Assembly (NCBI GenBank): GCA_018806985.1
Contig: JADANN010000454.1
Span: 124,001-188,000, forward strand
Direction of reading: 5' to 3'
Length of the DNA: 64,000 bases
Source: Angiostrongylus vasorum
Taxonomy: Eukaryota; Nematoda; Chromadorea; Rhabditida; Metastrongylidae
In this document: piece by piece, positions 1-10,929 of the stretch
Layout of the letters: every line of letters starts with the position of its first letter
Position numbering within the stretch: position 1 is the first letter of the stretch
Notes under the pieces: generated by a model
What the model saw: the letters and a program-made list of their open reading frames with translations, nothing else
Database searches by the model: none
What the model was told of the DNA's origin: nothing
Translations under genes and position numbers: made by a program

Positions 1-619
1 CACTGCTTGCACGCTTTTCAACGAAGTGATATACGATTTTTGCAGGTGTTCTGCAATAGAATCACACAGGAATGGCCAAATCGACCAGGCAGCTTCTGCA
101 ACTACTTCAGCGAACTTTTCTCTTACTTAATCGAATCATGGCTAGGGCAGAAAACAACATCTTTCAAAGCACTGTGAAGCATGCGAGTCGTTAAGGATGT
201 GCCCAGGAACTAAAATGACACAACCATGAGTAGTTTCTCTTCGCCATAACAATAAATCTTTCAAGGAACTAATTTCTTGCACATTTTCACTGAAGGATGG
301 AGTCAAAATCACTACCACAATTGATGTGACCAAAAACAAAAGTGCTCGCAATACAAGACAGAGTAGGGAAGAATTTGACCATTGGAATACAGAATACAGT
401 AAAAAATTTTTCATTAAAACAATTAGTTCTGACTAGTCTATGGGGAAAAATTGTTTCTAAACAATGAAAAACAAGAAGTGAAATAATCAAAGCCAAATCA
501 ATGCAGACGTTGAAGATACGTCGGTTGCGAGGCATTTTCTTAGTGCTGAATTGTGAGAACAAGAGGAACGTGCTAAGTGGTAAAGTAAGATCTACGATGG
601 TTCTACGAAATCTACAGTT
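1..619. other. No recognised feature
   Basis: I see no gene, repeat family or structural RNA here. The two short open frames on the minus strand are antisense to each other in different frames, have no family resemblance and look like chance. The stretch ends where Penelope-like homology begins, in frame, about 25 bases upstream of the first ATG of the next feature. Confidence 0.4.
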
Positions 620-1573
620 TTAGTCATCTTCTCTACGCAGGAGGAGATGGACAAATGCTTTGAATTATTGAACGAGCAGTCTGAGTACATTAAGTTCACC
701 CGGGAGAAACCGAGAAAAGACTGGCTTCCGTTTTTAAACGTCCAAATAAGCCTATCAAGTAGCGGTTACCTGACAAAGTGGTACCGAAAGCCAAGTAACA
801 AGAACATCCTCGTTCACTTCCTTTCTTCCCACCCTTCACACACAAAGAGGGCGCTTGTGAGAAACATGTTTCGAACAGCAACCTCTGTGTGCACGAAGAG
901 GGAACTAAAGGAAGAATCGCGCGACTTGGCTCGGCAAATAGCCATCTCCAATGGCTACGAAATAGTAACCCCACGAGATAAGTTTAGAAGGAGAGCGACG
1001 CGCCCAAGCGAAACACTTGGCCAAAAGAAAGTCCCGTTTATGCCGCCCTTTATTAGCGATGAAGTAAGCGTAGCGATTAAACGATGCTTAAGAAGGGCAG
1101 GTCTAGAGGAATCGGTAGCGATAGTTGAAATACCACCGGCTACTCTACGTCGTCAGTTAGTTCGTAACCGCCTGTATGACCGTCTATGCGAAACAACAAA
1201 TTGCGTAATCTGCCCTTACGGCAGGGACGGTGATTGCATGAGTTCAGGTACGATATACCTGATCTCGTGTAATAATTGCGGAGATGAATATAATGGCGAA
1301 ATGGGCAGGCCTTTGTGTATCCGTATAAAAGAACACCTAGATGGCAAACGAAAACTAAGACAAAGTACCCCACTAGGCACGCATAGGATACAAAAGCACA
1401 GCGGGGACGATTTTGAAGTAAAAGTCAATATCCTTGCGCAGGAGACTAGAACACCAGCGCGAAAACTTCTTGAGGCTTTTTGGATAAATGCCAAAAACCC
1501 TACAATGAATAGCAGGGATGAATGCCCAGAGGTCATACGCGACCTGACCCCGTATGTTCGCATCAATTTCTGA
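620..1573 (+). CDS. Penelope-like element 3' half: RT thumb plus GIY-YIG endonuclease (5'-truncated)
   Basis: Open frame of 308 codons from ATG 647. In-frame homology extends upstream to about 620 (VIFSTQEE before the ATG), so the ATG is an internal Met and the RT fingers/palm are missing. Residues about 1-85 match the end of the PLE reverse transcriptase (FTREKPRKDWLPFLNVQ, YLTKWYRKPSNKN, SSHPSHTKRALVRNMF). A linker follows, then a Cys-rich stretch (CETTNCVICPYGRDGDC) and a GIY-YIG-like nuclease at about 200-300: TIYLISCNNCGDEY, RIKEHLDG, LEAFWINAKNP. The YIG of the signature reads YNG and the first motif is TIY rather than GIY, so nuclease activity is doubtful. It is the best-preserved of the window's PLE copies and has no internal stop. 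PLEs use the RT to copy RNA and the endonuclease to nick target DNA. Confidence 0.85.
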   Translation, partial: LVIFSTQEEMDKCFELLNEQSEYIKFTREKPRKDWLPFLNVQISLSSSGYLTKWYRKPSNKNILVHFLSSHPSHTKRALVRNMFRTATSVCTKRELKEESRDLARQIAISNGYEIVTPRDKFRRRATRPSETLGQKKVPFMPPFISDEVSVAIKRCLRRAGLEESVAIVEIPPATLRRQLVRNRLYDRLCETTNCVICPYGRDGDCMSSGTIYLISCNNCGDEYNGEMGRPLCIRIKEHLDGKRKLRQSTPLGTHRIQKHSGDDFEVKVNILAQETRTPARKLLEAFWINAKNPTMNSRDECPEVIRDLTPYVRINF

Positions 1574-1772
1574 TGTGGGATGGTGCAGTCATCAACCTTA
1601 TGCGACCATAATCAGCTGTTCTAATCTTCCTCATGGGAAGGCACGTAAAAAAGCGCGGTGAGTTTTTTTCGAGAAGCTGTTGACCAGGTAATTACCATAG
1701 AGTTTTTTCGTCTTTTTTGTAAGTGTCATTGAAGCGTTTGGCCTAGTAAATTGTATGTCAGTATACCCTTCC

Positions 1773-1809
1773 AGGCTCTGAAGAAGGCGATACTGCCGAA
1801 ACGTCAGCT
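1773..1809 (+). ncRNA. Hammerhead-ribozyme-like motif of the PLE terminal region
   Basis: Sits 200 bases after the PLE stop codon. It reads stem I strand GGCT (1774-1777), core CTGAAGA (1778-1784, fits CUGANGA), one extra A, stem II GGC/GCC (1786-1788 with 1795-1797, loop GATACT), GAA (1798-1800), minimal stem III ACGT (1801-1804), C1805 as the H17 cleavage base, then AGCT closing stem I with one G-U pair. Hammerheads with very short helix III are known in PLE terminal repeats. The unpaired A1785 beside stem II is a deviation. Activity is untested. Confidence 0.55.
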
Positions 1810-1907
1810 ACTGTTGTATTGTATTGTGTTTTTCTATGGAAGTAAATGTATGCTGTTTAACAACCTCGCGATTGCTGAACAAGAAAACGACGCATTCATT
1901 TTCCAAC

Positions 1908-1936
1908 GCCGAGGTTAATAGAAAGTCGATCCTGGG
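1908..1936 (+). repeat. Interspersed GAGGTTA...AAAGTCG motif
   Basis: The sequence CCGAGGTTAATAGAAAGTCG lies about 100 bases after the hammerhead-like motif. Close relatives occur near other PLE/R2 termini at about 9063, 18720, 20075, 35395, 51680, 58895, 59268 and 59522, in both orientations. It is probably an end segment of the PLE/R2 terminal region; its role is unknown. Confidence 0.5.
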
Positions 1937-2675
1937 AACTCTACAGTTTTTTTGTCCTGGTTCCAAAGTACGGTAGGCTTTGAGCGTAGTGAAGAATATA
2001 AGTAAAACATTGAGCTGATATTGAAGGAGTGAAGCAAAGGGAATTTTGAATGAGTTCAAAAAAAAACTCGGATAGATTGAATTTGAAAATCCACTGAGCC
2101 CACTATGTGAGAGTAACGAAGTACGTTTACCATAGGAGAAATCAGTAGTGCAAATTTCCTGTGGGATTTGCTCAGACCTCTGAGATTTCCTCTAAAATCA
2201 ACCGTTTTTTTTGAATGAGTGCAATTTCCACAAAGTCACAGATGTTTCACAAGTATTTAGAGCACCACCCAATTTTCCATACATTTAAAGCAAAAAACTT
2301 GAGCTAAACTTTCCAATAAACGATGGCCGTGTTTCGGAATTGTCAATTGAGCGACGGTTGCAGTATTGCACTTAAACGAGCATGACATTTACTAAAACTT
2401 TTTTGTGAATGTGTGCTGTCGAGAAGACAGAGGGAGTTCGCAACAGCAATGTGGGAACTACGATTAGATTCATCGCCCTCGTCTGGAGGTCACTGCAGTG
2501 AAATTGCGCCAAGCACACATGGAATGAACATGCTTTTTCCGATTTAATACAGTTTTTTTCTATGGGTTCAATGTGCCTTACTATCACAGGCGGATTTGGT
2601 GACTGGGCGTCAGGTGGATTTGAAACCCATGATTGTCTTTTTCGACTTCTATTTCAGTGAATTCTTCCCATTCAG
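1937..2675. other. No recognised feature
   Basis: AT-rich sequence without family resemblance that I can see; the short minus-strand open frames look like chance. Confidence 0.35.
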
Positions 2676-2935
2676 CCACAATATTGCTGAGATATTTCGC
2701 GAAATTCCGGATCGCAAGTGTCTGTGGTGGCGAACGAACGCGCTATTGTCCTTTCCGGGGAGTAACGCGCTCACCACCACACCATGCAGGTCCTTCGTTT
2801 CGCCTGTCTCTCAGCTAGTTCTATCGATCCCTTGCCATCAGTAATCACCCGTCAGCGGTATTGATCTAGGAGACCACATCGCCATTGAACCCAGTTGAGC
2901 TGAGGCTGTGGTCATGACGATTGCCACAGTAGCAC
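2676..2935 (+). repeat. R1 dispersed repeat
   Basis: Full R1 unit. It starts near GCTGAGATATTT, has the GGGAACGAACGCGC-like centre (here GGCGAACGAACGCGCT), ACGCGCTCACCACCACACC and TCGCCTGTCTCTCAGCTAG, and ends at the CCAGTTGAGCTGAGGCTGTGG tail. R1 occurs about 20 times in this window in both orientations. Many copies have a small self-complementary segment (CCGCAGGTGTCTGCGG); here it is degenerate. I know of no protein product. Its class (SINE-like or non-autonomous DNA element) is unresolved. Confidence 0.75.
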
Positions 2936-5195
2936 TATGCATCCTTATAGTAATGATAGCCACCGTTGGTTCACTGCTAACTGGATTTCCTAATGGATAT
3001 GTCAACTCCGGCCATTTGTGGCAGTTCCATCCTTGCATGTTTATGATATCGGATAAGTGTTGAAGAAATGTAGAGAGCGAAGTTTTTCGTTCGTTATCTG
3101 ATGGATTGCTTCTTTGAGTTTCCCGAATGCAGCTCATGTTTCTTTTTTTCTAGTTTCTTCTCTATGTTGTTCTCCAGTAGATAGTTCATATTTCTTCTCT
3201 GGTGGCCTATCTCAGGGTACTTATGCGTTTATCTAGTTCTCGCTAAGAACTCAATCAAGTTTTCCTCTTGAATTCATTTAAAATTTCGAATTGGTGGTAT
3301 CGCCTCAGAGATCCCACTGAAAGGATTTACTTCGTAGGTAGCAATTATAGCGTTGCTCGTTTTTGGCGTATGAAGGCCTCAGCAAATGTAGCAGATGTCA
3401 GATATTCCGACATCTCTTAAGGATAAGTTTTGGGTAATAAATTATGAGTTATTGGGACCTATAGATTTTCAGGAGCAAATTTAGCCCTTTGTTTACATCA
3501 AAAGTTGAGCAGTATGAGATTTTAGAAGTGAATCGTTGTGAAAACGAGGATTGGGGTAGTATCGTCTTTTTTTGTTGAGAAAGCTCAGAAATAATGAAAC
3601 ACTGGAAAATATCTACAGAACAGATTAGCTCAGAGGGATGCCTTAGTTCGAATTTCATTCAAGACAAGTGTGCTCATTGAAAATATTTGGAGACGATGAA
3701 CATGAAAAGCTCCTGCTCGCTAGTAAAGTATGAGAAATAGTCTTGCCAAATGACGTCGCTGCGTAAGGTATGCTGCCGCTACTAGGGTCAGTTCGCAGTA
3801 GTTTTAACGGCCGTTGTTAGACCAATTTTATAACATAAAAATGGACACCGCGACTTCCAAAATGTTAGTAAATAATGTCCTGAAAAATCTTGTTCCTTCG
3901 CTCTTGATATCCCTACAACGAAGTGTAACACATCTTCGAAGGAAAAGTGGAACGATGATGACTATAACCTTTGTGGTAAATTTTTCCTGCCTTGTATGTG
4001 TATAAGTAATGCATCTATTTTTTTGTATGTGTACGCGTGGAATAGGGTGATTCTACCCATTTCTCTTCCTGTGCCTGAAATTCTGTCTAGCCATCTTTGT
4101 TTGTATGTCTAGACGTTATGTAGTGGGATTTCACCACTGAGTAGGAAACTGCGCGCTAGACACCCTGTGTTGATTGAGTATGAGATGCTCAGGACTTGTA
4201 ACACAACGAGATGAACCTGCGATAGTACTAGTGATCCCGATTAATGTAAAAAATCTAAGTAAAGAGAAAATGTGAATACCAAGTATATAGAAAATGTTAA
4301 AAAGGAACTGGCTCGCTAATGACCAGACAATTTCATTCGTATGGTTACTCGACCAATTCCAGAAGATACATTTGTCCTCTTAGCAAGGAATTCGGTGTGT
4401 GATAAGTATTTCACCGGTCCGTAAGAAGCAGCAACTATATGACGTGACGAAAGAAGGACTATTCCGCTTGGCCGCATTGAGTACTCCAAGGAACAAATAA
4501 TAACCAAAACAAGAAATGGACCAGGATCAGCATACAGGACACTGGGTACTCCCATCTTCATCGTCAGGCACCAATGCAATCTTTCTCTTTCCTAGTGGTT
4601 CATTTTTTTCCTGAGAACACATAACAGTCAATCAAGTGAATAGGCCATTTTTTCGTCGGACAACTTGTCACCATTGAATTTTAGATGTGGCAAAAAGGAA
4701 AGGCTCAGCAAGCACTGACTGCCGTCAACACTATGCGGTAGGTTCTGCATGTGAACAAAGCGGAAAATCACGTGTTACTCTCTAAATTCCCTTTCAATTT
4801 TTATTCTGCGTGCGCGTCGTCAAAGAGAGCGCACTACATTCTACGGCACCTCCGGGCTAATTGTCACTACAGTTCCTTGTTCTTTTGATGTCCTTCCAAT
4901 CATGAAATCAAACGATTTAAGGCACGAAGTAAACACGTTTTTTTCGGTTCACCATAGACCTTTTTGAGTTCACTGCGCACCGAAGCGCGTTTTCTGGTAA
5001 ACGATAATCGCCTTTCACCCGCAGTAATGCAGTCAAAATTTCTAGCTAAAAAGAGGCAACGAAAAACTTCGTGATTACCTCTTGTGGCCAGTACAGACAA
5101 TAAAGGAAAAAAAAGTCATTTTGTGCAATGCAGCAGTGGTAAGTGGACAGTTACACGTTACGATTGTCTTTACAGTTCTCAACACCGCTAATTTG
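2936..5195. other. Unassigned sequence
   Basis: About 2.2 kb with no recognisable coding frame, SINE, LINE, R1 or RNA gene. Open frames are at most about 100 codons and resemble nothing I know. It could be old decayed repeat or intronic/intergenic DNA. Confidence 0.35.
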
Positions 5196-5550
5196 GGGGG
5201 GTGGATAGCGCAGTGGTAGTGATGCAGGTCATCATGAGCGCGATGCTGGTTCGATCTTGCTCCGAGTTCACCAACCCTCTCGCTTCTCCAGGATCGGTAA
5301 ATCAGTAGCGGAAGTGTCTGGGAAAAGTTCACTCTCTGCAATCCAAATGGGAACGCTCTAGCCCAGCTATCTGTGGACTCCAGTAAGAATTGGCTCTACC
5401 AGCATTTTTAAAACATCAATGATGAAAGGAAAGTCATCAAGCAGCAGCTGGAGCCACACGGTAAAGTTGGAAGACCTTCGTAGATGATGGATGCAAGAAA
5501 ACGAATCCGATTGAGGAAAGTGGTATCGGCACAGTAGATGTGATCACGGA
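5196..5550 (+). mobile_element. SINE2 (tRNA-like head), near full length
   Basis: Begins GGGTGGATAGCGCAGTGGTAGTGATG, whose TAGCGCAGTGG fits a Pol III A box. A B-box-like GGTTCGATCTTGC follows about 45 bases on. The body contains GGGAACGCTC, the CATCAAGCAGCAGCTGGAGCC block and GGAAGACCTTCG. The same body recurs at about 11.8, 21.9, 22.5, 35.9, 50.9 and 53.3 kb, with head-only copies at 37.2 and 49.7 kb. It is non-autonomous and was presumably moved by a LINE in trans. Confidence 0.75.
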
Positions 5551-6144
5551 CCATGTAAAATGAATAAAATAAAAAATAGTTTTACATAATTTTGCATATT
5601 TAGTCGATAGCTTATTGAATGGAAATCAGTGTGCCATAAGTTGGACCTGAAAAACTGCTCTCCACATGGAGTGATTTACAAAAAATACCTTACGAATAGG
5701 CTCGGTCATCGACCATGCTGCACTTTGTACTAGACGATAACACCGGATGACATCTGGCCATGATAAGATGTTGCACCATTTAGGGAGATTCCTATAGACA
5801 AAATTTTAACGAAAATGTGTATTGGAATTCTACAAATTTACTGTTGCCATGAGGGAGCCGCTTGTAGAGTGCGCTTACCCCCTGTATATTTTCACAAATT
5901 ACATCCTTGCAAACAGTGCTCAAATCTTGTTCTATTAAGATATGACTTCTAAACGTGGCCTTCAGAAATATATGTTTAATAGAACTGAATTAACCGATTT
6001 ACTCTAAATAAGGGTCGCGCGGATCCAGGAATCATGGTAGAACAGACGTCGATCAATAACCGCATAGCGCTGGTTGCATCGCATCGAGCCACCGAGGGTA
6101 CCATCCCACTTGGACCGAGAGTTTCCTAATAGATGCATTCTTTC

Positions 6145-6420
6145 ATTGATAGGCTTACACGGGGCTGATAAGTGACTTTTATTTGGCCTTCGTCACCACC
6201 GATGATCCGAGTCGATGGTCCACAGTTGTTCGTCTTCTCGATGTGGCATCTTCGTCTTCTTATCGAGTCAGATCTTCAGTGGCCATCGCTCTAATGAGGC
6301 ACTTTCACCAAGCGATGCTCGTTTATACAGGACGATGGATGTCGATAACAGTGGTTGCCTGGTGATAAAGAATTGTTTTTCCGGACAAATTTCGTACTAT
6401 AATGGTCTGGGAAAAAATCA
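6145..6420 (+). mobile_element. R2 inverted element, 5' part (decayed)
   Basis: Matches R2 in the blocks CTTCGTCTTCTTATCGAGTC, CTTCAGTGG, TTTATACAGGACGAT and the TTTTTCCGGACAA end. The hammerhead-like terminal motif seen in other R2 copies is eroded here. Relatives are at 19.6, 43.8, 59.0 and 63.7 kb. Confidence 0.5.
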
Positions 6421-6479
6421 CGAAAAACCACGGGAAATGAAAACAGATATGGAGACACGAGGAAATAAAAATTAGAATA

Positions 6480-6720
6480 AAAACATTACTTCTATAATGC
6501 TGAAATATTTGCAAAACTCGGGACCGCAGGTGTCTGCGCTGGGGAGCGACTGCGCTATTGTCCTTTCCGGGGACTAAAGCGATCCGTTTCACCTGTATCT
6601 CAGCTAGTTCTATCTTTCTTTTGACATCAGCAATCACCCGTCAACTGGATTGATCTGGGGAGCCCAAATCGGCATTGAACCCAGTTAAGTTGACGCTATA
6701 GTTATAATCGCAATCTTAAC
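6480..6720 (+). repeat. R1 repeat with central deletion
   Basis: Starts CTTCTATAATGCTGAAATATTT. The ACGCGTTCACCACCACACC block of other copies is missing, but the TCAGCTAGTTCTATC and CCCAGTTAAGTTGACGCTATAG tail is present. It forms a direct tandem pair with the next R1, with starts about 288 bases apart. Confidence 0.7.
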
Positions 6721-6721
6721 C

Positions 6722-7040
6722 TTCTTTTTATTTATTCGCTATCCTTTTTTAACGGCAGGGTATGTTGCAAAAATATAACTTCTATAATGCTGAGATATTT
6801 GCAAACTCCGGACCGCAGGTGTCTGCGGTGGGAAACGAACGCGCTATTGTCCTTCCTGGAGAGTAACGCGTTCAACACCACACCATGCGGGTCCTTCTTT
6901 TCGCCTGTCTCTCAGCTAGTTCTATTGGTCTTTTGCCATCAGCAATCAGCGGTCCAGAGTTTTGCAAATGTCGTAGCTTTATAGAAGTTATATTTTGCAA
7001 CATACCCCTGCCGTTAAAAAGAATAGGCAGTAAGTGAAAA
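6722..7040 (+). repeat. R1 foldback: R1 plus inverted copy of its own start
   Basis: A plus-strand R1 runs from the lead-in ACGGCAGGGTATGTTGC (about 6753) to 6953. It is followed directly by an inverted copy of its first 90 bases or so (6955-7040: GGTCCAGAGTTTTGCAAAT ... TATTTTGCAACATACCCCTG). The two ends can pair as a long hairpin with the R1 body as the loop. The same architecture recurs at 7213-7500, 10930-11230 and 24318-24605. Confidence 0.7.
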
Positions 7041-7212
7041 AGGTTAAAAAACATCACTTTTATTTTTTTTCAAGTGCACTCTTTAGGGTGCCGTGCACAG
7101 CTTCTAAACAAAAATTGTATTCCTCTTAAACGTAAAAGTGTTTACGTAAACCTTCCTCACAGCGAACAGTCTTTGCATAGAGCGTAAATTCTTCATCTGT
7201 AACCCAAATTCT

Positions 7213-7500
7213 CTATTTTGACTTCTTATTTACTGCCTACTCTTTTTAGCGGCAGGGTATGCGTTGCGAAATATAACTTTAATGATGCTGAGATATTTGC
7301 AAAACTCTGGACCGCAGGTGCCTATGGTGGGGAACGAACGCGCTATTGTCCTTTCCGGGGAGTAGCGCGCTCACCACCACACCATGCGGGTCCTTCGTTC
7401 AGAGTTTTGCAAATATCTCAGCATCATTAAAGTTATATTTCGCAACGCATACCCCTGCCGCTAAAAAGAGTAGGCAGTAAATAAGAAGTCAAAATTGTGA
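7213..7500 (+). repeat. R1 foldback, nearly perfect stem
   Basis: TACTGCCTACTCTTTTTAGC (from about 7229) through ATGATGCTGAGATATTTGC to TCCTTCGTT (7401) is followed at once by the inverted first segment (about 7400-7490), ending GAGTAGGCAGTAAATAAG. The two strands of the predicted stem look identical over about 90 bases apart from one extra C, so the inversion is recent or maintained. Confidence 0.75.
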
Positions 7501-8068
7501 TTATAACTGCAGCCTCAGCTTAACTGGGTTCGTTGCCGATTTGGGCCCCCCCAGATCAATCCCGCTCACGGGTGATTGCTGATGGCAAAAGATCAATAGA
7601 ACTAGCTGAGAGACAGGCGAAACGAAGGACCCGCATGGTGTGGTGGTGAGCGCGCTACTCCCCCGGAAAGGACAATAGCGCGTTCGTTCCCCACCATAGG
7701 CACCTGCGGTCCAGAGTTTTGCAAATATCTCAGCATCATTAAAGTTATATTTCGCAACGCATACCCTGCCGCTAAAAAGAGTAGGCAGTAAATAAGAAGT
7801 CAAAATTGTGATTATAACAGCAGCCTCAGCTTAACTGGGTTCGTTGCCGATTTGGGCCCCCCAGATCAATCCCGCTCACGGGTGATTGCTGATGGCAAAA
7901 GATCAATAGAACTAGCTGAGAGACAGGCGAAACGAAGGACCCGCATGGTGTGGTGGTGAGCGCGCTACTCCCCGGAAAGGACAATAGCGCGTTCGTTCCC
8001 CACCATAGGCACCTGCGGTCCAGAGTTTTGCAAATATCTCAGCATCATTAAAGTTATATTTCGCAACC
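7501..8068 (-). repeat. Two tandem R1 units, period 311
   Basis: Two minus-oriented R1 units in direct tandem. GCAGCCTCAGCTTAACTGGG occurs at about 7508 and again 311 bases later, and CAGAGTTTTGCAAATATCTC near 7711 and near 8021, as well as at 7401 in the preceding foldback. The units differ by only a few changes, so the duplication is young. Both are inverted relative to 7213-7405. Confidence 0.8.
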
Positions 8069-8370
8069 AAATTCTCTAGTTAAAAGGACTGCATGTGTGA
8101 AAAAGCCGTTTTGTTTCCATACGGTTGAAAATTGGGCATCGCGATTTTTTCTCTTGGGTTAAGGAAGGTATTTAGTTGACTATTAGCTTGACCTTTCCTG
8201 ATCCTGAAGAATGCGAAATTCGCTGCAACGTTAACTGTAACTGTTTGGAATAAATTGTGTACAGTAACAAATTCGCGTGAGCTTATCAAGAACATAGAAC
8301 AAAACTTTTCTTCGTTCCTCTATGTCGTTCGCCTTTGGATTTTTAGAATCTATCCAAAATACTTCAACAG

Positions 8371-8655
8371 TGGGCGCGTGTGGTGCAGTGGTTAGAGGCG
8401 CCCTGCAATACGTATGGATTCGGTCCCGCGTTCGAGGTCCACTAATACTTCCATCCATCAGGGGTCGCCGAATTGGTAACAGACTTGTCTAGGAGGATAG
8501 CAGCACTGGCTCTATACATCGGTAGGCTACTGCGGGTTATTATAAAGACTAGATATGCATTCAATGAACTCTAACGATGCCTAATGAAGTCGAATTCATG
8601 ACGCATCATTCAGAGATTGATCAACGCAGAGAGCGTCATCATTTGATCTTTTATT
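8371..8655 (+). mobile_element. SINE1 (tRNA-derived), decayed copy
   Basis: The head GGGCGCGTGTGGTGCAGTGG carries an A-box fit (TGGTGCAGTGG). A B-box-like GGATTCGGTCCCGCG-TTCGAGG region follows. The body has AGGATAGCAGCACTGGCTC, CTAGATATGCATTCAATGA and GATTGATCAACGCAGAGAGC. The tail lacks the TTATCCTTT repeats of better copies. SINE1 recurs at 15.2, 30.3, 32.0, 34.1, 34.3, 52.5 and 52.9 kb. Confidence 0.75.
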
Positions 8656-8958
8656 TCAAGAGTTATCTGTCCTAGTGTTTTAAATTTTGCTTTTTATTTA
8701 GATAATGGTTTCCTAAATTACAAAAATTTAGTGACCAATTGTAGAGAGAGTTCCTTGTATTCGGGAGTGACTTCGCACAAAATGTCGAGGTGATTTTCCA
8801 CCTAAGAAGAGGAATAATCTTATCTGTTTTAAGTTTTGTGCTGTCTGTGTCTATCACTTAGTGGAACACTCATAGAAGACGGCGAGTATTTAAAGTAATT
8901 GCTTTCCTTGAAATTGGAATCTGGCTGTACTCCAGTTGCATATCAATTTGGTCTTTCC

Positions 8959-8995
8959 CAGCTATGAAGAAGACGAAATCTATCGAAACGTTAAC
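8959..8995 (+). ncRNA. Hammerhead-like motif (degenerate)
   Basis: CAGCT then ATGAAGA (core with C3/U4 changed), stem II remnants, TCGAAACGTT and AAC. A copy of the 1908-type motif follows at about 9063 at the same spacing as at 1773/1908, so this is a PLE/R2 terminal remnant with no adjacent coding part. Confidence 0.35.
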
Positions 8996-8999
8996 ATCT

Positions 9000-9770
9000 T
9001 TGCACCAATTCTTCTTTCAAAAAGCTCGGGTTTCCTAAGTGAGAAAACACAAATTGTTTATTAACGCCAAGTTTAGTAAAAAGTCAGTTCTGAGGAAGCG
9101 AGTTAATTCCTGAAGCTTTTTTGTCATTAAAGTCAACAGAGTTGTTGCGACTTACTGTGGCTCGAAGTCAACAATAATTCTTGCGAAAACACTTCGAAAT
9201 ACTTTTTTTTCGCAACCCTGCCGATGAATAGTGAGAAAGTTATTTTATCCCTAATGTTTAGAACAACGGCTAAAATGCTTTACTCACAAAGGCCGTGCAA
9301 CTGTGTTATGTCGCTCACCACAACACTTATCTGACTTCGGTAAGAACCATTGGAATGTGTCGAAACCGCTGTTTATCTGAAGGTGGAGACTAGAATGGGG
9401 CATGTAAAGCTTTTTAGACAATTGAGCTCCATCTAGAAAAGCGGTTATGTTTTTCTTTAATCGCTGACGACGACCATTTGAAAACGGCAATCGAAAATCA
9501 ATTAAGTATTTTATTTTAATTCACTGCATAACGCTTGTGAGCAACTGCTCAATAGAGCGATTGTACTTTTATTCCTTTGTAACTGTTTTAGATTACATCA
9601 AAAATATTGCAGAAATTCCAACACCGCTTTCATTCGGCCCGTTTTCCTTCATTCATTGAGATGTTCAGAAAGAAGTCAGCGTTGTTAACTATAATATTTA
9701 AAATGTCATAACTTGCTTCAAACAAAGCTTTATCAATTAAAATAGAAGCCGTTTAGATCTAGAAGTTTCA
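9000..9770. other. Unassigned sequence
   Basis: Apart from the interspersed motif near 9063 (GCCAAGTTTAGTAAAAAGTC) I recognise nothing here. Open frames are short and without family resemblance. Confidence 0.35.
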
Positions 9771-9774
9771 TCAA

Positions 9775-10690
9775 CAAAAAATCAAGTTCGTTTATTCGAA
9801 CTGCATAAAAATTCTGGAGTTTTGCAAGCGATGAGATCCTTAAACGCATTTTTTTGCATCATCGTGGTTGGTGGAGCATTACGCAGGAAATTGTCAGGGT
9901 GCTTGAAGAGGTTATAGCCGGTAGGCGGGAGATCTGATGAACCTGGAGGATGAGGCAAGGTTTCGTAGCTCAAGTCGTTCCAAGTCTGTAGCGGTGGCTC
10001 CGCAACGTGAGGCCAGGTCTTGTCGTGGAGTGGGACTGCTTCTTTTCTGTTGACTAATGCCGATCGTTGTTATTGGAGTTTATGGTGCATTTCGTCGGTT
10101 TGTTGGCAATACTTTTCTGTCGTAATCCTTTCGCTCGGATTCAGAAAGCTGCGATGAATCAGCCCGGCTGCAGACCACGAAACAGTCACCGTGACCTTTT
10201 GGTGCAATTTCGGCTTTGGGAAGTGCTGTGAAGCCTGATCGCAATCCAGCCATTGGGCTGAAAGTCGCTGGTTGTCGTACAGAGTCCACTTCTTTTCGCA
10301 CCTCACATTTCGATCAAGAAAAAGAGTTGTTTTTTGTTGTGTAGAATGAGAGCAGACGACACTTCAAAACGGCGATTTTTTTAAAATTATCGTTTGAATT
10401 GTGCGGCACCCACTTGTCGAGTTTTTCTGTTTCCAGTACCACTCAAATGTGTGGAAATTGTTCCTCTATCTACGCCAAGCTGTTGTGCAAGTTCTCGTAG
10501 AGTTGTGCTCTTGTTTGCTTCCACTAGGTCTTCAATTCGTCGTCGTCAAGTTCACTGGGACGTCCGTGGCCTTTCATATCTTCGCGGTCGAATTCACCAG
10601 ATCAGAATTTCAGGAAACATGTTCGCACCGTTGATTCACCAACGTTACTTTTACCTCAAACTTCATTAAGATTTCGAGGCGTCTCTGTTG
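9775..10690 (-). pseudogene. Mariner-family transposase, almost full length, inactivated
   Basis: Read on the minus strand from about 10690. An N-terminal helix-turn-helix part contains VGESTVRTCFLKF and HGRPSELDDDEL. The middle block is 10070-10306, with EKKWTLYDNQRLSAQW and PKPKLHQKVTVTVSWSAAG. Next comes HDK-WPHVAEPPLQTW, then 9782-9973 with ETLPHPPGSSDLPPTGYNLF. These are the usual mariner blocks in order, including D positions of the DD34D triad (YDN and SSDL), although HDN/YSPDL are changed. Frames are broken between the blocks. Mariners are known in hookworms (for example bandit), but I cannot assign a subfamily. I did not identify the terminal inverted repeats. Confidence 0.8.
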
Positions 10691-10929
10691 CACCACGACC
10701 GAGTTTGAACTCATAAAAATAAAGATCGACGTAAATTCGTCTTTGACATCTGAAATCGCAAAGCTCAAAGTTGGTAAAGAATTTAGTATTTGACGAAATA
10801 TAAGTAAGTGTTTAACAAAAAACATAAAATTAGCTCTTTAAAGATAGGTAATATTGCAAGGCACAAAGCATATTTTATTGATAAGAAACGCATTAAAACA
10901 ACAAATGTTTTAAAACGCTTATTTATTTT

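Noticed and set aside
696..1566. Minus-strand frames of 77-116 codons under the first PLE
   Set aside because: Antisense shadows of the PLE frame; no independent features.
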